From positions 1-64,000 of the forward strand of contig NZ_AUKE01000008.1 of assembly GCF_000424585.1 (NCBI RefSeq): DNA of 64,000 bases, given 5' to 3'. Made by a program: the position numbers and the translations under genes. Below are positions 1 through 9,592 of this stretch, piece after piece. The notes beneath the pieces were generated by a model. The model did no database searches. It was not told the DNA's origin and saw nothing but the letters and a program-made list of their open reading frames with translations. The stretch's first letter is position 1. The number at the start of each line of letters is the position of its first letter. Origin of the DNA: Butyrivibrio sp. MC2013. Its GTDB lineage: Bacteria; Bacillota; Clostridia; Lachnospirales; Lachnospiraceae.

Positions 1-178
<178 letters not shown>

Positions 179-355
179 AAAATTCGATTCGGTTCAGAAT
201 TACACTAGCTGTAATTCTGCTTTCCGTTTACTTTTGGTTTTGGTTCTCTGAAAATAACTTTGCTTCTTATTAGAAGCTTGGAATCTTCAGGGTTGCATTG
301 CTGTTCAGTTGTCAAAGTTCAGAGCTTTTTTGAAGTGTTCCGTACGAGCGGAACG
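179..355 (-). other. rRNA operon leader
   Basis: This is the transcribed spacer between the promoter at 362-390 and the 16S 5' end. It contains a perfect 6-bp stem with a 6-base loop at 337-354 (GTTCCG / CGGAAC) close to the expected start site, and then a TTTGACAACTGAAC-like stretch (minus strand, around 303-318) of the kind common in Firmicute rRNA leaders. No tRNA or protein gene is visible. A role in antitermination or 16S processing is inferred from position only. Confidence 0.6.
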
Positions 356-361
356 TAATTT

Positions 362-390
362 ATTGTACGGCATAGATAGCATACTGTCAA
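362..390 (-). promoter_or_regulatory. Promoter of the rRNA operon
   Basis: On the minus strand a perfect -35 TTGACA (385-390) is separated by 17 bases from TACAAT (362-367). A/T tracts lie just upstream of the -35 (391-420) and could act as an UP element. This is close to the sigma-A consensus, as expected for an rRNA promoter. Confidence 0.85.
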
Positions 391-556
391 TAGATTTTCC
401 AAAAAAAATTTGTAATTGTTATAGCGTTTTTTGATTCTCATAATTACAAATATCGTCAATCCTGTTAATATCCCTTAATGTCTGATAAATTAAGGATTTT
501 TACCAGAAAATGATCTTTATAGTACAAATCGAAAATGATCCCTTAGACCAAAATAT

Positions 557-587
557 ATCGCTGCCCATTTAAACTTTTGGCAGCGAT
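557..587 (-). terminator. Stem-loop downstream of the lipoprotein gene
   Basis: A perfect 9-bp stem ATCGCTGCC (557-565) / GGCAGCGAT (579-587) with a 13-base loop lies after the stop of the lipoprotein gene and directly abuts the 42-bp repeat at 585-626. There is no strong U-run after it, so terminator function is uncertain. Confidence 0.4.
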
Positions 588-626
588 TTTATAACGAGCA
601 AAAAGCGAAGCGTTTGCGAGTTTAAC
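585..626 (-). repeat. 42-bp dispersed repeat, copy 1
   Basis: This block is the exact reverse complement of 53969-54010, 42 of 42 bases as read by eye. It begins GATTTTATAACGAGC and ends GCGAGTTTAAC, and is itself imperfectly palindromic. In both copies the repeat is followed, in the same relative orientation, by a hairpin beginning ATC(A/G)CTGC. It sits between the 16S promoter region and the end of the lipoprotein gene. Confidence 0.85.
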
Positions 627-661
627 CTTAAAATCTCAGATGCTTTTATACGATCACAGCT

Positions 662-1651
662 CTACTCAAGTGCTACCGTATGAGAGAATCCCTTACCTGC
701 AATTTCAAGACTTATGCTGTTTATATTTGAAACATCCTGCTGAGGAAGCTTTTCCAAGAGGACCACGTTTTGCTCTGAGCCTGCAGCCACTACACCTTTG
801 AAGCCTCTCAGGTCATCACTGAGCATAGTCACTTCAGCGTATTTCATTTGCTTGCCGTTTACAAATACTCTGAATCTCATACCATGGCTAAGGATGTCCA
901 GATCTATATCCTGCCCTGTCTGATTGGCAAGTGTAAAATTCAGGACCAGGATTTTCTCATTATCTCCTGCTACCACAGCGCCCTGGGCAAACATGGAAGG
1001 ATATGCACTAAGCTTGGAATTACCGTTATATACAAGTTTTAAGCCACCCAGCTCATTTTGCAGAGCCTGCTGAATATCCATAAGGGTATCCTGAGGCTCA
1101 TTTGTAACTTCATGAGTATCAATATCTTCGTTGTCATTTCCCTCTATGGGAGTCTCATTTTCACCTTCGCCGGAAGCATCAGTGCTATTATCAGCAGGCG
1201 TCTCTGCTATTACCGGATTGTCATAGCCGTTATCGTCCTCTGAAGGTTCAGTTTCAGGCGCAGAAGTTTCGTCGCCGCTATCTTCTCCCGCATTACTGTT
1301 ATCATCAATTACGGGAGTATCCGGCAGCAAAGGCTCTGCTTCAGGCTCTATTACAGGTTCATCTACCGGTTCATCCTCACCTTTACTTATGGATATGCCT
1401 GCAAAAGCATTTCCCTGGGATGTGGATGGCGATGCAGCTACAGCTTTTTCGGAATTCTTGATCTCCACATAGGTAAGGTCATCTACCAAATTATATGAAT
1501 ATTTCATCAGCATCTCTGACGCATACGCAGTCACCTGCTTATATTCATCTTCATTTTCTTCTTTGGAAATGGGTATAGAATCCCCCAGGCTACAGGCAGA
1601 TAAAACAAGAGATGAAGTTAATAGAAGAAGCAGCAGCTTATTCCTTTTCAT
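662..1651 (-). CDS. Lipoprotein with acidic linker, unknown function
   Basis: A 329-residue protein with a lipoprotein signal: positive N-terminus, hydrophobic core and lipobox LSAC with the cysteine near residue 20, so probable membrane anchoring on the outer face. Residues about 85-190 form a low-complexity Pro/Glu/Asp/Thr-rich linker. The last about 130 residues look like a beta-rich domain resembling the DUF4352/DUF5067-type immunoglobulin-like domains found in Firmicute lipoproteins; that similarity is only by impression. The gene begins 35 bases after the histidine kinase gene on the same strand and probably shares its transcript, so it could be an accessory or target of that two-component system. 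No enzyme motif was seen. Confidence 0.8.
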   Translation of the reverse strand: MKRNKLLLLLLTSSLVLSACSLGDSIPISKEENEDEYKQVTAYASEMLMKYSYNLVDDLTYVEIKNSEKAVAASPSTSQGNAFAGISISKGEDEPVDEPVIEPEAEPLLPDTPVIDDNSNAGEDSGDETSAPETEPSEDDNGYDNPVIAETPADNSTDASGEGENETPIEGNDNEDIDTHEVTNEPQDTLMDIQQALQNELGGLKLVYNGNSKLSAYPSMFAQGAVVAGDNEKILVLNFTLANQTGQDIDLDILSHGMRFRVFVNGKQMKYAEVTMLSDDLRGFKGVVAAGSEQNVVLLEKLPQQDVSNINSISLEIAGKGFSHTVALE

Positions 1652-1686
1652 ATCAGTCCACCCTGCGCAGTAGTCAAATACTGCCC

Positions 1687-3192
1687 TTACCTGGTTTCCA
1701 GTTCAAAATAAAATTCTACACCATTATCATAATTAACAACGCCATAATCCTGTCCCATAGCATCCATGATCGCTCTTACAATAGAAAGTCCCACGCCACT
1801 TCCGCCATATTCTCTACTTCTGGCTTTGTCTACTTTGTAGAATTTCTCCCATATCCGATCAATACTTTCTTCGGGAATGGGTTTTCCGCTATTAAAGACA
1901 GATATCCTTGCTCTTCCATCATGCTTTTGTATGCGTATCTCTACAATCTTGTCTCCTTCGGCATGATTGACTGCATTTGTATAATAATTCTGCAAAACCT
2001 CCTGGGTCCTGAATGCGTCAGCCCATACGTATACAGGCTCTAAAGGCTCAAATATCAGTCTGATATTTTTATTTCTCGTTAGTATATCGGCTGATTTCAG
2101 ATAATTCTGAACCAGTTCAGAGATGTCAAATCGCTCCATCTCTATATCCCCGTGCCCAAACTCCAGCTCATTAAGATCAAGGAGCTGTTTGACCATGCTG
2201 TTCATCTTGGATGCTTCATCTGAGATGACCTCGCAATAGAACTTCATACCCTCGGGATCACCTTCGTTTACGCCATCAAGAAGTCCTTCTGCATAACCTG
2301 ATATAAGGGACAGTGGGGTTTTGAGTTCGTGAGATACGCCGGCTATAAAGTCGCTTCGCATAGCCTCTAATTTGTTCATATTATCAAGTTCATTTTGAAG
2401 CCTGATATTGGTTGTCTTAAGCTCTGATATGGTATTCTCAAGAGTCATTGACATCTCATTTATATTTTCGCCCAGAAGATCCATCTCACTCCTGCCGCGG
2501 CTCTTATACTTAGTCTCAAAATTGAGATTCTTCATATTCTCTGATATAGAAGCAAGTTCCATAACAGGCCTTGTAACACCTCTTGCAAGGGCAAATGAAA
2601 GCACAGCTCCAAGCACTATGACCCCCAGCCCTATATAGGCAGTAAATCTATTGGAAATTTCTACGCTATTCTTAATCCCCTCCATAGCCGACCTTATCAT
2701 GAATACATGATCTTCATCCAAAAAACCGTACATATCCATATATTCAGTGGCTGTTCTATCGTCGGTATCAATCTGTATAGTGTAATTATCAGTTTTATCT
2801 ATGAGACTCTTTCTGGAGCTGTCATCCATTTCAAGAAGATTGGACCAGAGCTTTTTTTGAAGATATCTGTAATCAGGAGATGAGGACTTGACCACATTGG
2901 AATCAGCATCCACCACGATCACATCGATGTTATAGCTTTCACATATCTTCATCAGCTCTATATTAAAATCGTCAGATCTTACATCTCCGTTGGAGACCGC
3001 TTCTTCCACGCTGAAATAAGCCCTTTTCAGGACCTTGGTTTTATCAGCAGTATAATATTTTTCAAGTAATGTGGAATTCAGAAGGAGGATTCCCCCTACC
3101 ATAGCGATTATCAGAAGGACCATAATGATCATATAATCGCGAAAAAGAGGATGCTTGACCCTATAATTCCTTTTTGCCCCGGAAGCAGTCAT
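1687..3192 (-). CDS. Membrane sensor histidine kinase (two-component)
   Basis: A 501-residue OmpR-type partner kinase. TM1 is at about 19-41, an extracytoplasmic sensor region follows to about 183, then TM2 at about 184-204 and a HAMP linker. The HisKA box SHELKTPLS has its phosphoacceptor His near residue 289. The HATPase_c domain has an N-box around NYYTNAVNHA and a GSGVGLSIV G2 box. The start ATG has GAGGTGA upstream, 14 bases after the response regulator stop. The ligand is unknown. The cognate pair is surrounded by a membrane protein and a lipoprotein, suggesting that it monitors the cell envelope (inference). Confidence 0.95.
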   Translation of the reverse strand: MTASGAKRNYRVKHPLFRDYMIIMVLLIIAMVGGILLLNSTLLEKYYTADKTKVLKRAYFSVEEAVSNGDVRSDDFNIELMKICESYNIDVIVVDADSNVVKSSSPDYRYLQKKLWSNLLEMDDSSRKSLIDKTDNYTIQIDTDDRTATEYMDMYGFLDEDHVFMIRSAMEGIKNSVEISNRFTAYIGLGVIVLGAVLSFALARGVTRPVMELASISENMKNLNFETKYKSRGRSEMDLLGENINEMSMTLENTISELKTTNIRLQNELDNMNKLEAMRSDFIAGVSHELKTPLSLISGYAEGLLDGVNEGDPEGMKFYCEVISDEASKMNSMVKQLLDLNELEFGHGDIEMERFDISELVQNYLKSADILTRNKNIRLIFEPLEPVYVWADAFRTQEVLQNYYTNAVNHAEGDKIVEIRIQKHDGRARISVFNSGKPIPEESIDRIWEKFYKVDKARSREYGGSGVGLSIVRAIMDAMGQDYGVVNYDNGVEFYFELETR

Positions 3193-3206
3193 AGCTCGTC
3201 ACCTCT

Positions 3207-3881
3207 TTACTCTTCAAACTTGTAGCCATAACCCCAGACAGTCTTTATCATCTCGCCCTTCTTACCTATCTTGGCACGAAGCTTCTTTACATGGGTATCA
3301 ACTGTCCTGGCATCGCCGTAATAATCATAATCCCATACATTGTCCAGTATTTTTTCCCTGGTAAGGGCAACGCCCCTGTTCTCGATAAAATAAGACAAGA
3401 GCTCAAATTCCTTGGAGCTAAGGTCAAGTTCTCTTCCATCAACAGATGCGATATGTGCTGTCTTATTAATACTGATGCCACCAAGCTCAAGAGTATCATC
3501 TGCTTCAAGAGAACTGGTCCTTCTAAGTATGGCCTCAACTCTAGCCACCAGGATCTTGGGGCTAAAGGGCTTGGTGATATACTCATCCACTCCCAGCTCA
3601 AAGCCTGTAAGCTCATCCTTTTCTTCGCTTTTGGCAGTGAGCATTATCACTGGAACTTTGCTGTAACTTCTGATCTCCTTGCAGACCTGCCAGCCGTCAA
3701 TACCGGGCATCATCACATCCAGTATTATGAGTGCAATATTTTTATCTTCAAAGAATATATCCAGTGCCTGTTCACCGTTTTCAGCTTCTATTACTTCAAA
3801 ACCAGCCCTCGCAAGAAAATCTTTGACCAGCTTTCTCATCCTGCTCTCGTCATCCACGACCAGGATCTTTATCTTATCCAT
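3207..3881 (-). CDS. OmpR/PhoB-family response regulator
   Basis: A 224-residue DNA-binding regulator. The receiver domain has the acidic pair VVDDE, phosphoacceptor D55 in LDVMMPG, T82 in LTAKS and K104 in TKPF. The C-terminal winged helix (about 125-222) has the usual SSKEFELL, DARTVDTHVKKLR and GYGYKF segments. The gene is 14 bases upstream of its kinase and 3 bases downstream of the single-TM protein. Full family length; no unusual residues at the phosphorylation site. Confidence 0.96.
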   Translation of the reverse strand: MDKIKILVVDDESRMRKLVKDFLARAGFEVIEAENGEQALDIFFEDKNIALIILDVMMPGIDGWQVCKEIRSYSKVPVIMLTAKSEEKDELTGFELGVDEYITKPFSPKILVARVEAILRRTSSLEADDTLELGGISINKTAHIASVDGRELDLSSKEFELLSYFIENRGVALTREKILDNVWDYDYYGDARTVDTHVKKLRAKIGKKGEMIKTVWGYGYKFEE

Positions 3882-3884
3882 ATC

Positions 3885-4469
3885 CTATTCCCCTGCTTCT
3901 CTTTCTTCCAGAGCCTTTTCCCTCTCCTGCAGTTCCATTTCCCACTGCGAATATTCATTTATGATCTCTTCCCGGTAATTCAATACCGTAGGTGATGCAT
4001 TGGTAGAGGCTATCACAAACATACCTATGATCATTATCAGTAAAATAATATTAATGATCACAGAATACAAGAGCAGATTATTCTTTTTGGGCTTCCTGGC
4101 AGGAGGTGGCGCAGCTGCTTTAGGAATATAATCTCCCGGAGCAGACTCCAGATGTGTAAAATTCTCTTTCATATCGATCACAGGTAGCTCAGCCACATCC
4201 CCGCCAAGCTTTGCCATATTGCGCCTTAGCTCAGCAAGGTAGGACCAGCCCACAGGAGTAGAGAATATCTTGTTTTCCATGGACTTCAAATATACTGTCT
4301 TAATATTGACCGCAGTATTCATCTTCACATGGGACTCCAGGTATTCAATCTTTTTTTGATCTATCCTGGCCTTGTCAGCATCTGCCTTAGTGAGAAACTT
4401 AAAACCGCTCACTTCAAGACCATCTGCGGATCCATTGTCAGTTCTACTCTTAATATCCTCTGTCGCCAC
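3885..4469 (-). CDS. Single-pass membrane protein, unknown function
   Basis: A GTG start at 4469 is preferred because GGAGG lies 5 bases upstream; a longer TTG start at 4481 would contain that Shine-Dalgarno sequence within its first codons. The product is 194 residues, with a cytoplasmic N-terminal region of about 130 residues, a Pro/Lys stretch (PPPARKPKKNN), one transmembrane helix (LLLYSVIINIILLIMIIGMF) and a short Glu-rich tail that looks like a coiled coil (QWEMELQEREKALEERE). No known domain recognised. It lies between glgX and the response regulator with tight spacing, so it is probably part of the signalling operon. Confidence 0.75.
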   Translation of the reverse strand: MATEDIKSRTDNGSADGLEVSGFKFLTKADADKARIDQKKIEYLESHVKMNTAVNIKTVYLKSMENKIFSTPVGWSYLAELRRNMAKLGGDVAELPVIDMKENFTHLESAPGDYIPKAAAPPPARKPKKNNLLLYSVIINIILLIMIIGMFVIASTNASPTVLNYREEIINEYSQWEMELQEREKALEEREAGE

Positions 4470-4488
4470 AGTCGCCTCCAACTATAGA

Positions 4489-6657
4489 TCAGTTATAATC
4501 AGACGGGAATGTACCGTTAAAAACTGCTACACTTCTGGCCTTCATAAGCCACCTGTCACCGGTAAGAGGCCTTGGCCTGTTATAAAAGTATTTGCCGTCA
4601 TCCGCAGCTGTATCAATAGCAAGTGACCAATAGCAGCCCTCCGGCATATCAGGAAGCTTAATAGGTACATCTTCCCAGTATACGTTGATCGCGATATAGA
4701 CTACATCATCATGGCCCTTATCTCTGGAATATCCCGCAAAACGTACTCCGATCATCTTGGAGTCCTTGCTGATATAGTCATTGTAGGGATCTTCCACATG
4801 TGTACTGATATAAGGAAAACCACATCTCGCGGGCTGCAGATCCTTTCTAATGGCAGGATGACGCTTTCTGAACTGGATCACATTACGATAAAAATTGTAA
4901 TAGTTCATATTCTTTTCCATATATGACCAGTCAAGCCAGGAAATCTCATTGTCCTGACAATATGCATTATTATTTCCAAACTGGCTGTTGGCAAATTCAT
5001 CACCTGCAAGGAGCATGGGTGTACCCCTGGAGCACATAAGCACTGTAATAGCATTTCGCATCATCCTGAATCTGAGACTTTCGATGCCGGGGTCATCTGT
5101 AGGCCCCTCCACTCCGCAGTTCCAGCTTCTGTTATCATTACTACCGTCAGTATTGTTCCAGCCATTGTCTTCATTATGCTTGTTATTGTAACTATAGAGG
5201 TCATAAAGCGGGAAGCCGTCATGGCAAGTCAAGAAGTTAATGGATGAGTTGTAACCTACATACTCTCCATCATAGAGATCCATAGAGCCTGTGATCCTCT
5301 TGACTGCTTCAGGGGCTGCCCAGTAATCGCCCTTTAGATAGGACCTTAGATCATCCCTGTATTTACCATTCCATTCAGCCCATCTCTTCCATGCAGGGAA
5401 GCTTCCAACCTGATACATTCCGCCTGCATCCCAGGCCTCAGCTATAAGCTTGGCATTTCCAAGAATGGGATCATAAGCCAGCCTCTGTATAAGCGGCGGC
5501 CTGTCCATAGGCGATCCGTCTTCACTTCTACCAAGGATACTGGCAAGATCAAATCTAAAGCCATCTACTCTGTATTCCTCAACCCAATATCTCAGGCAGT
5601 TTACAATGAGCTCCTGCACTATGGGATTATTGCAGTTCATGGTATTGCCGCAGCCTGAGAAATTATAATACTTGCCATCAGGAGTGAGCATATAATAGAT
5701 ATTGTTATCAAAGCCCTTAAAAGAAATATAGGGACCATTCTCATCACCTTCTGCAGTATGATTAAATACCACATCCAGGATGACCTCAATACCGTTTTCC
5801 TTAAATTCTTTGATCAGGTTCTTGAGCTCCATGCCTTCATAGTTGTGCTCACCTACTGATGCATAAGCGGTATTGGGCGCAAAAAAGCTAACTGTATTAT
5901 ATCCCCAATAATCCAGGAGAGTCCTGCCGTTTACTATCCTCTTATCTCTTGTCTCATCAAATTCAAAAATGGGCATCAGCTCTACAGCAGTAATTCCCAG
6001 ATGTTTTAAGTAAGGCACCTTTTCCTTGAGTCCTTCAAAGGTACCGGGATACTTTACGCCTGAGCTGGGATGCTTGGTAAAGCCTCTTACATGAAGCTCA
6101 TAAATGATGGAATCTTCCATGGGAGTGATCAGCTGCTGGGCTGCATTCCACTCGAAATTGTCTCTGACTACCCTTGCCCTATAGATACCGCTTCTGTTAT
6201 CATTCTGGCCCCATAAGCGCTGACCACTTACAGCCTTGGCATAAGGGTCAAGGAGCATATGATTCTTGTCAAACAAAAGTCCTCTCACAGGATCCCAGGG
6301 GCCGTCAACACTATAAGCATACTCAAGATTTTCAATGTTGATACCAAATACGATCATGGAATATACTCTGCCTATCCTATAGCTTTCAGGAAAAGGCAGA
6401 CGAGCAAAAGGGGCAGTCTCTCCCCTTCTAAAGAGCAATAATGTAATATTGGTGGCGTTCTTGGAATAGCAGGTAAAATTAACTCCATCAGGGATAACTG
6501 TAGCACCGTTCATTTCATAGTAGCCCGGCCTTACCCTGTAGCCATCTATCTCATCCAGAGCAAGCATCTGACGGTTAAAATCTGTCTTACGCAGCTCGGA
6601 TGCATGATGATCTCTGAGGATTTTCCTTTCTATCCTTCGCCTTCTGAATTCACTCAT
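4489..6657 (-). CDS. glgX: Glycogen debranching enzyme, isoamylase type
   Basis: A 722-residue GH13 enzyme of the GlgX/TreX/isoamylase group, hydrolysing alpha-1,6 branches of glycogen or limit dextrins. An N-terminal CBM48-like domain is followed by the barrel with the four GH13 signatures: DVVFNHT (near residue 296), GFRFDLAS with the nucleophile Asp (near 371), AEAWD with the acid/base Glu (near 406) and TCHDG (near 479). The length is normal for the family. It heads the minus-strand operon containing the two-component system. No glycogen synthase or phosphorylase gene is nearby, so whether the substrate is internal glycogen or imported maltodextrin cannot be told. Confidence 0.93.
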   Translation of the reverse strand: MSEFRRRRIERKILRDHHASELRKTDFNRQMLALDEIDGYRVRPGYYEMNGATVIPDGVNFTCYSKNATNITLLLFRRGETAPFARLPFPESYRIGRVYSMIVFGINIENLEYAYSVDGPWDPVRGLLFDKNHMLLDPYAKAVSGQRLWGQNDNRSGIYRARVVRDNFEWNAAQQLITPMEDSIIYELHVRGFTKHPSSGVKYPGTFEGLKEKVPYLKHLGITAVELMPIFEFDETRDKRIVNGRTLLDYWGYNTVSFFAPNTAYASVGEHNYEGMELKNLIKEFKENGIEVILDVVFNHTAEGDENGPYISFKGFDNNIYYMLTPDGKYYNFSGCGNTMNCNNPIVQELIVNCLRYWVEEYRVDGFRFDLASILGRSEDGSPMDRPPLIQRLAYDPILGNAKLIAEAWDAGGMYQVGSFPAWKRWAEWNGKYRDDLRSYLKGDYWAAPEAVKRITGSMDLYDGEYVGYNSSINFLTCHDGFPLYDLYSYNNKHNEDNGWNNTDGSNDNRSWNCGVEGPTDDPGIESLRFRMMRNAITVLMCSRGTPMLLAGDEFANSQFGNNNAYCQDNEISWLDWSYMEKNMNYYNFYRNVIQFRKRHPAIRKDLQPARCGFPYISTHVEDPYNDYISKDSKMIGVRFAGYSRDKGHDDVVYIAINVYWEDVPIKLPDMPEGCYWSLAIDTAADDGKYFYNRPRPLTGDRWLMKARSVAVFNGTFPSDYN

Positions 6658-6756
6658 GATGCGGAACCCTCTTTCATTTCATATTTTGTCATAATAAAAT
6701 GATCCATATGTTCCCCCATAAAGCACACATAATCCCATATTTTATTTTAACATAAA

Positions 6757-6782
6757 AGACGGACAGTTGTTACTGTCCGTCT
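6757..6782 (-). terminator. Terminator of the sodium-pump carboxylase operon
   Basis: A perfect 10-bp stem AGACGGACAG / CTGTCCGTCT with a 6-base loop, followed on the minus strand by TTTTATG. It lies about 190 bases after the oadA stop and upstream of glgX. A short A-run on the other side makes it weakly bidirectional. Confidence 0.75.
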
Positions 6783-6814
6783 AAAATGAATAATACACTT
6801 TTAGTATGATATAC

Positions 6815-6964
6815 GAATTGCTCCGCCCTATCGGGCTCTCGCAATTCTACAAACATTCGGAAATCGCTATTTACTTCGTAAACAGCTTTTTTCCTCATGT
6901 TTGTTAAAGTCATGAATTCGAGATGTGGAGCATGCAAGCATGCTCCCATCTCGAATTATGACTT
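6815..6964. repeat. Cluster of palindromes between oadA and glgX
   Basis: Three hairpins occur in tandem. The first is GAATTGC...GCAATTC at about 6817-6846 with an inner GCCC/GGGC. The second is CAAACAT...ATGTTTG at about 6849-6904 enclosing TTTACTTCGTAAA. The third, at 6907-6964, is a stem of about 27 bp with two single-base bulges and an AA loop (AAGTCAT / ATGACTT, AATTCGAGATG / CATCTCGAATT, GGAGCATGC / GCATGCTCC). The third hairpin starts only 4 bases after the oadA stop. No ORF fits this spacer. Confidence 0.8.
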
Positions 6965-6968
6965 AATA

Positions 6969-8381
6969 TCATACAGGGTATGCCCCGTTTTTACTATCAG
7001 CCTTGGCCATATCTACGCCGGTCTGCTGAGCCTGTCTATACTTGAAGAAGTCTGTAGCTACCTGAGGGAAAAGTGCATATGAGAGCACGTCTTCTTCGCA
7101 GGTTGCATAAGCCTTGGACTTCTCACGGAACTCATCCATCTGAGGTTCGATCAGATCTGCAGGACGGCAAGTGATACGCTCCTCATCTCCGATACATTTC
7201 TTAACTACTTCGGGATCCATCTCCTTGATAGTCTTTCCGTACTTACCTCTTACCAGATCCTTGGTCTGCTCAGGCACGATCTTATAACGCTCACCCATAA
7301 GTACATTCATAACTGCCTGTGTACCTACGATCTGTGAAGAAGGAGTAACAAGCGGGGGCTCGCCCAGATCCTTTCTTACTCTCGGTACTTCTTCCAAAAC
7401 CTCTTCAAGCTTATCGATCTTGCCCTGATCAGAAAGCTGCTTGGTCAGGTTGGACAGCATACCACCGGGAACCTGATACATAAGAGTCTTGATATTAACA
7501 CCCAGAACCTTGGTTGAGAGCAGTCCATTCTCCAGACACTCTTCACGATAAGGTCTGAAGTGATCAGCGATCTTAGCCAGAAGCTTCTGATCATAGCCTG
7601 TATCATACTCTGTACCCTTAAGAGCCTCAACCATAACCTCAGTTGCAGGCTGTGAGGTACCAAGAGCAAAAGGGCTTATAGCGCAGTCGATGATGTCAAC
7701 ACCGGCTTCAATAGCTTTAAGATAAGTCATGCTGGCAACACCGGATGTGTAATGAGTGTGCAGCTCGATAGGAATATCTGCACCCTTCTTAAGTGCACGT
7801 ACCAGTTTCTCAGCCTCGTAAGGAAGGAGCAGGCCAGCCATATCCTTGATACAGAGAGAATCTGCACCCATAGCTTCAATCTGCTTTGCAATATTCATCC
7901 AATAATCATCATCATAAGCACCGCCAAGAGTATAGGACAGGGCGATCTGTGCCTTGCCGCCGTACTTCTTGCAGGCCTTTACAGATGTCTCAAGGTTTCT
8001 AAGGTCATTAAGACAGTCAAAGATACGGATGATATCAATACCGTTTTCAATAGACTTTGCAACAAATGCTTCTACAACATCATCAGCATAGTGGCTGTAG
8101 CCCAGAAGATTCTGGCCTCTCAGCAGCATCTGAAGAGGTGTATTCTTGAATCCTGCCTTAAGCTTTCTAAGCCTTTCCCAGGGATCTTCCTTAAGGAAAC
8201 GAAGACATGAATCAAAGGTTGCTCCGCCCCAGCACTCTACTGCGGCATATCCTACTTTATCCATTGTATCTACAATAGGGAGCATCTGCTCAATAGGCAT
8301 TCTTGTAGCGATAAGGGACTGATGAGCATCACGCAGGACAGTCTCCATTATCTTGACAGGCTTTTTAACTATTTCTGCCAT
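6969..8381 (-). CDS. oadA: Oxaloacetate decarboxylase alpha / transcarboxylase 5S-type subunit
   Basis: A 470-residue carboxyltransferase of the OadA / pyruvate carboxylase B / transcarboxylase 5S family, moving CO2 between oxaloacetate/pyruvate and biotin. An early RDAHQSL motif, CIKDMAG (the Lys expected to be carbamylated) and a HTHYTSG metal site are visible. The ATG at 8381 was chosen because GGAGG lies 6 bases upstream; a longer TTG form has no such support. It lacks the C-terminal biotinyl domain found in many OadA proteins and ends shortly after the conserved PadR-like region, so it must use the separate biotin carrier encoded upstream. Last gene of the operon, 33 bases after oadB. 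Confidence 0.93.
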   Translation of the reverse strand: MAEIVKKPVKIMETVLRDAHQSLIATRMPIEQMLPIVDTMDKVGYAAVECWGGATFDSCLRFLKEDPWERLRKLKAGFKNTPLQMLLRGQNLLGYSHYADDVVEAFVAKSIENGIDIIRIFDCLNDLRNLETSVKACKKYGGKAQIALSYTLGGAYDDDYWMNIAKQIEAMGADSLCIKDMAGLLLPYEAEKLVRALKKGADIPIELHTHYTSGVASMTYLKAIEAGVDIIDCAISPFALGTSQPATEVMVEALKGTEYDTGYDQKLLAKIADHFRPYREECLENGLLSTKVLGVNIKTLMYQVPGGMLSNLTKQLSDQGKIDKLEEVLEEVPRVRKDLGEPPLVTPSSQIVGTQAVMNVLMGERYKIVPEQTKDLVRGKYGKTIKEMDPEVVKKCIGDEERITCRPADLIEPQMDEFREKSKAYATCEEDVLSYALFPQVATDFFKYRQAQQTGVDMAKADSKNGAYPV

Positions 8382-8414
8382 AGTAATCCTCCATTTTCTA
8401 TACAATCATTAGAA

Positions 8415-9563
8415 TCATTTAATTCCGAAAATAGCCATAAAGGTACCTGCAACAACCGCAGTACCAATAACACCTGCAACATTAGGTCCCATAGCATGCA
8501 TCAGAAGGAAATTGGTAGGATCGTACTGTGATCCAACCTTCTGAGAAACACGGGCAGCCATAGGAACTGCAGATACACCGGCCGAGCCGATGAGAGGATT
8601 GATCTTGCCTCCGGACAGGAAGCACATAAGTTTGCCCAGAAGGACACCTGAAGCTGTGCCCACGGCAAATGCTACAAGTCCAAGGAATACGATCTTGATA
8701 GTATCCCAGTTCAGGAATGCTTCTGCACTGGTAGTAGCACCTACGGAGGTACCCAGCAGGATAACTACGATATACATAAGTGCGTTGGAAGCTGTATCCT
8801 GGAGCTGATGAACCACTCCTGATTCTCTAAAGAGGTTACCCAGCATCAGCATACCGATAAGGGGAGCTGTTGTGGGAAGAATCATACAAACAACAACTGT
8901 AACAATGATAGGGAAGAGTATCTTCTCAATCTTGGACACAGGTCTGAGCTGTGTCATACGGATCTTCCTCTCCTTGTCAGTGGTGAGAGCCTTCATGACA
9001 ATAGGCTGGATAACAGGTACCAGAGACATGTAGGAGTATGCCGCTACGGCAATGGGTCCCAGGAGCCTTGTGCATCCCAGCTTAGTAGCAAGGAAGATTG
9101 ATGTAGGTCCGTCTGCACCACCAATGATTGAAATGGATGCAGCCTCTTCGCCTGTGAAATTCAATGCGATAGCCAAAAAATATGCTGCAAAGATACCAAA
9201 CTGTGCCGCAGCACCCATAAGGAATGATATGGGATTGGCAATAAGAGGACCAAAGTCCGTCATCGCTCCAACGCCCATAAAGATCAGCGATGGCAAAATA
9301 GACCATTCATCAAGTTTGTAGAAGTATCTGAACAAGCCGCCGCCTGCGCCGTCTTCTCCCAGCTCTTTCATAATATCAGGATAGATATTAACAAGAAGCA
9401 TACCAAAAGCGATAGGTACAAGGAGTAGAGGCTCAAAGTCATGAGCTATTGCCAGATACAAAAAAACAAATGCTACGAGAATCATGACATAATTGCCCCA
9501 ATATAGATTATTGAAGGCGGTCTGATCCCATAGATTGGACAATGTCTCAATAATTTTTTCCAT
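8415..9563 (-). CDS. oadB: Na+-transporting decarboxylase beta subunit
   Basis: A 382-residue polytopic membrane protein of the OadB/MmdB/GcdB family, the subunit that decarboxylates carboxybiotin and exports Na+. Signature segments are [16 protein letters not shown] in the middle and [16 protein letters not shown] near the C-terminus, both expected to contribute to the ion site. Many hydrophobic helices are visible from residue 20 on. It is translated from the same transcript as the biotin carrier and the 5S-type subunit. Coupling ion Na+ is inferred from the family. Confidence 0.95.
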   Translation of the reverse strand: MEKIIETLSNLWDQTAFNNLYWGNYVMILVAFVFLYLAIAHDFEPLLLVPIAFGMLLVNIYPDIMKELGEDGAGGGLFRYFYKLDEWSILPSLIFMGVGAMTDFGPLIANPISFLMGAAAQFGIFAAYFLAIALNFTGEEAASISIIGGADGPTSIFLATKLGCTRLLGPIAVAAYSYMSLVPVIQPIVMKALTTDKERKIRMTQLRPVSKIEKILFPIIVTVVVCMILPTTAPLIGMLMLGNLFRESGVVHQLQDTASNALMYIVVILLGTSVGATTSAEAFLNWDTIKIVFLGLVAFAVGTASGVLLGKLMCFLSGGKINPLIGSAGVSAVPMAARVSQKVGSQYDPTNFLLMHAMGPNVAGVIGTAVVAGTFMAIFGIK

Positions 9564-9592
9564 TATTCGTCCTCCAGCAGAATCAGCGTGAT

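Noticed and set aside
431-459. A second rRNA promoter upstream of 362-390
   Set aside because: TTGACG at 454-459 has no acceptable -10 at 16-18 bases.
3291-3995. 234-codon plus-strand frame opposite the response regulator
   Set aside because: It is antisense to a canonical OmpR-type regulator, has no ribosome-binding site and an unlikely Cys/Phe/His-rich composition.
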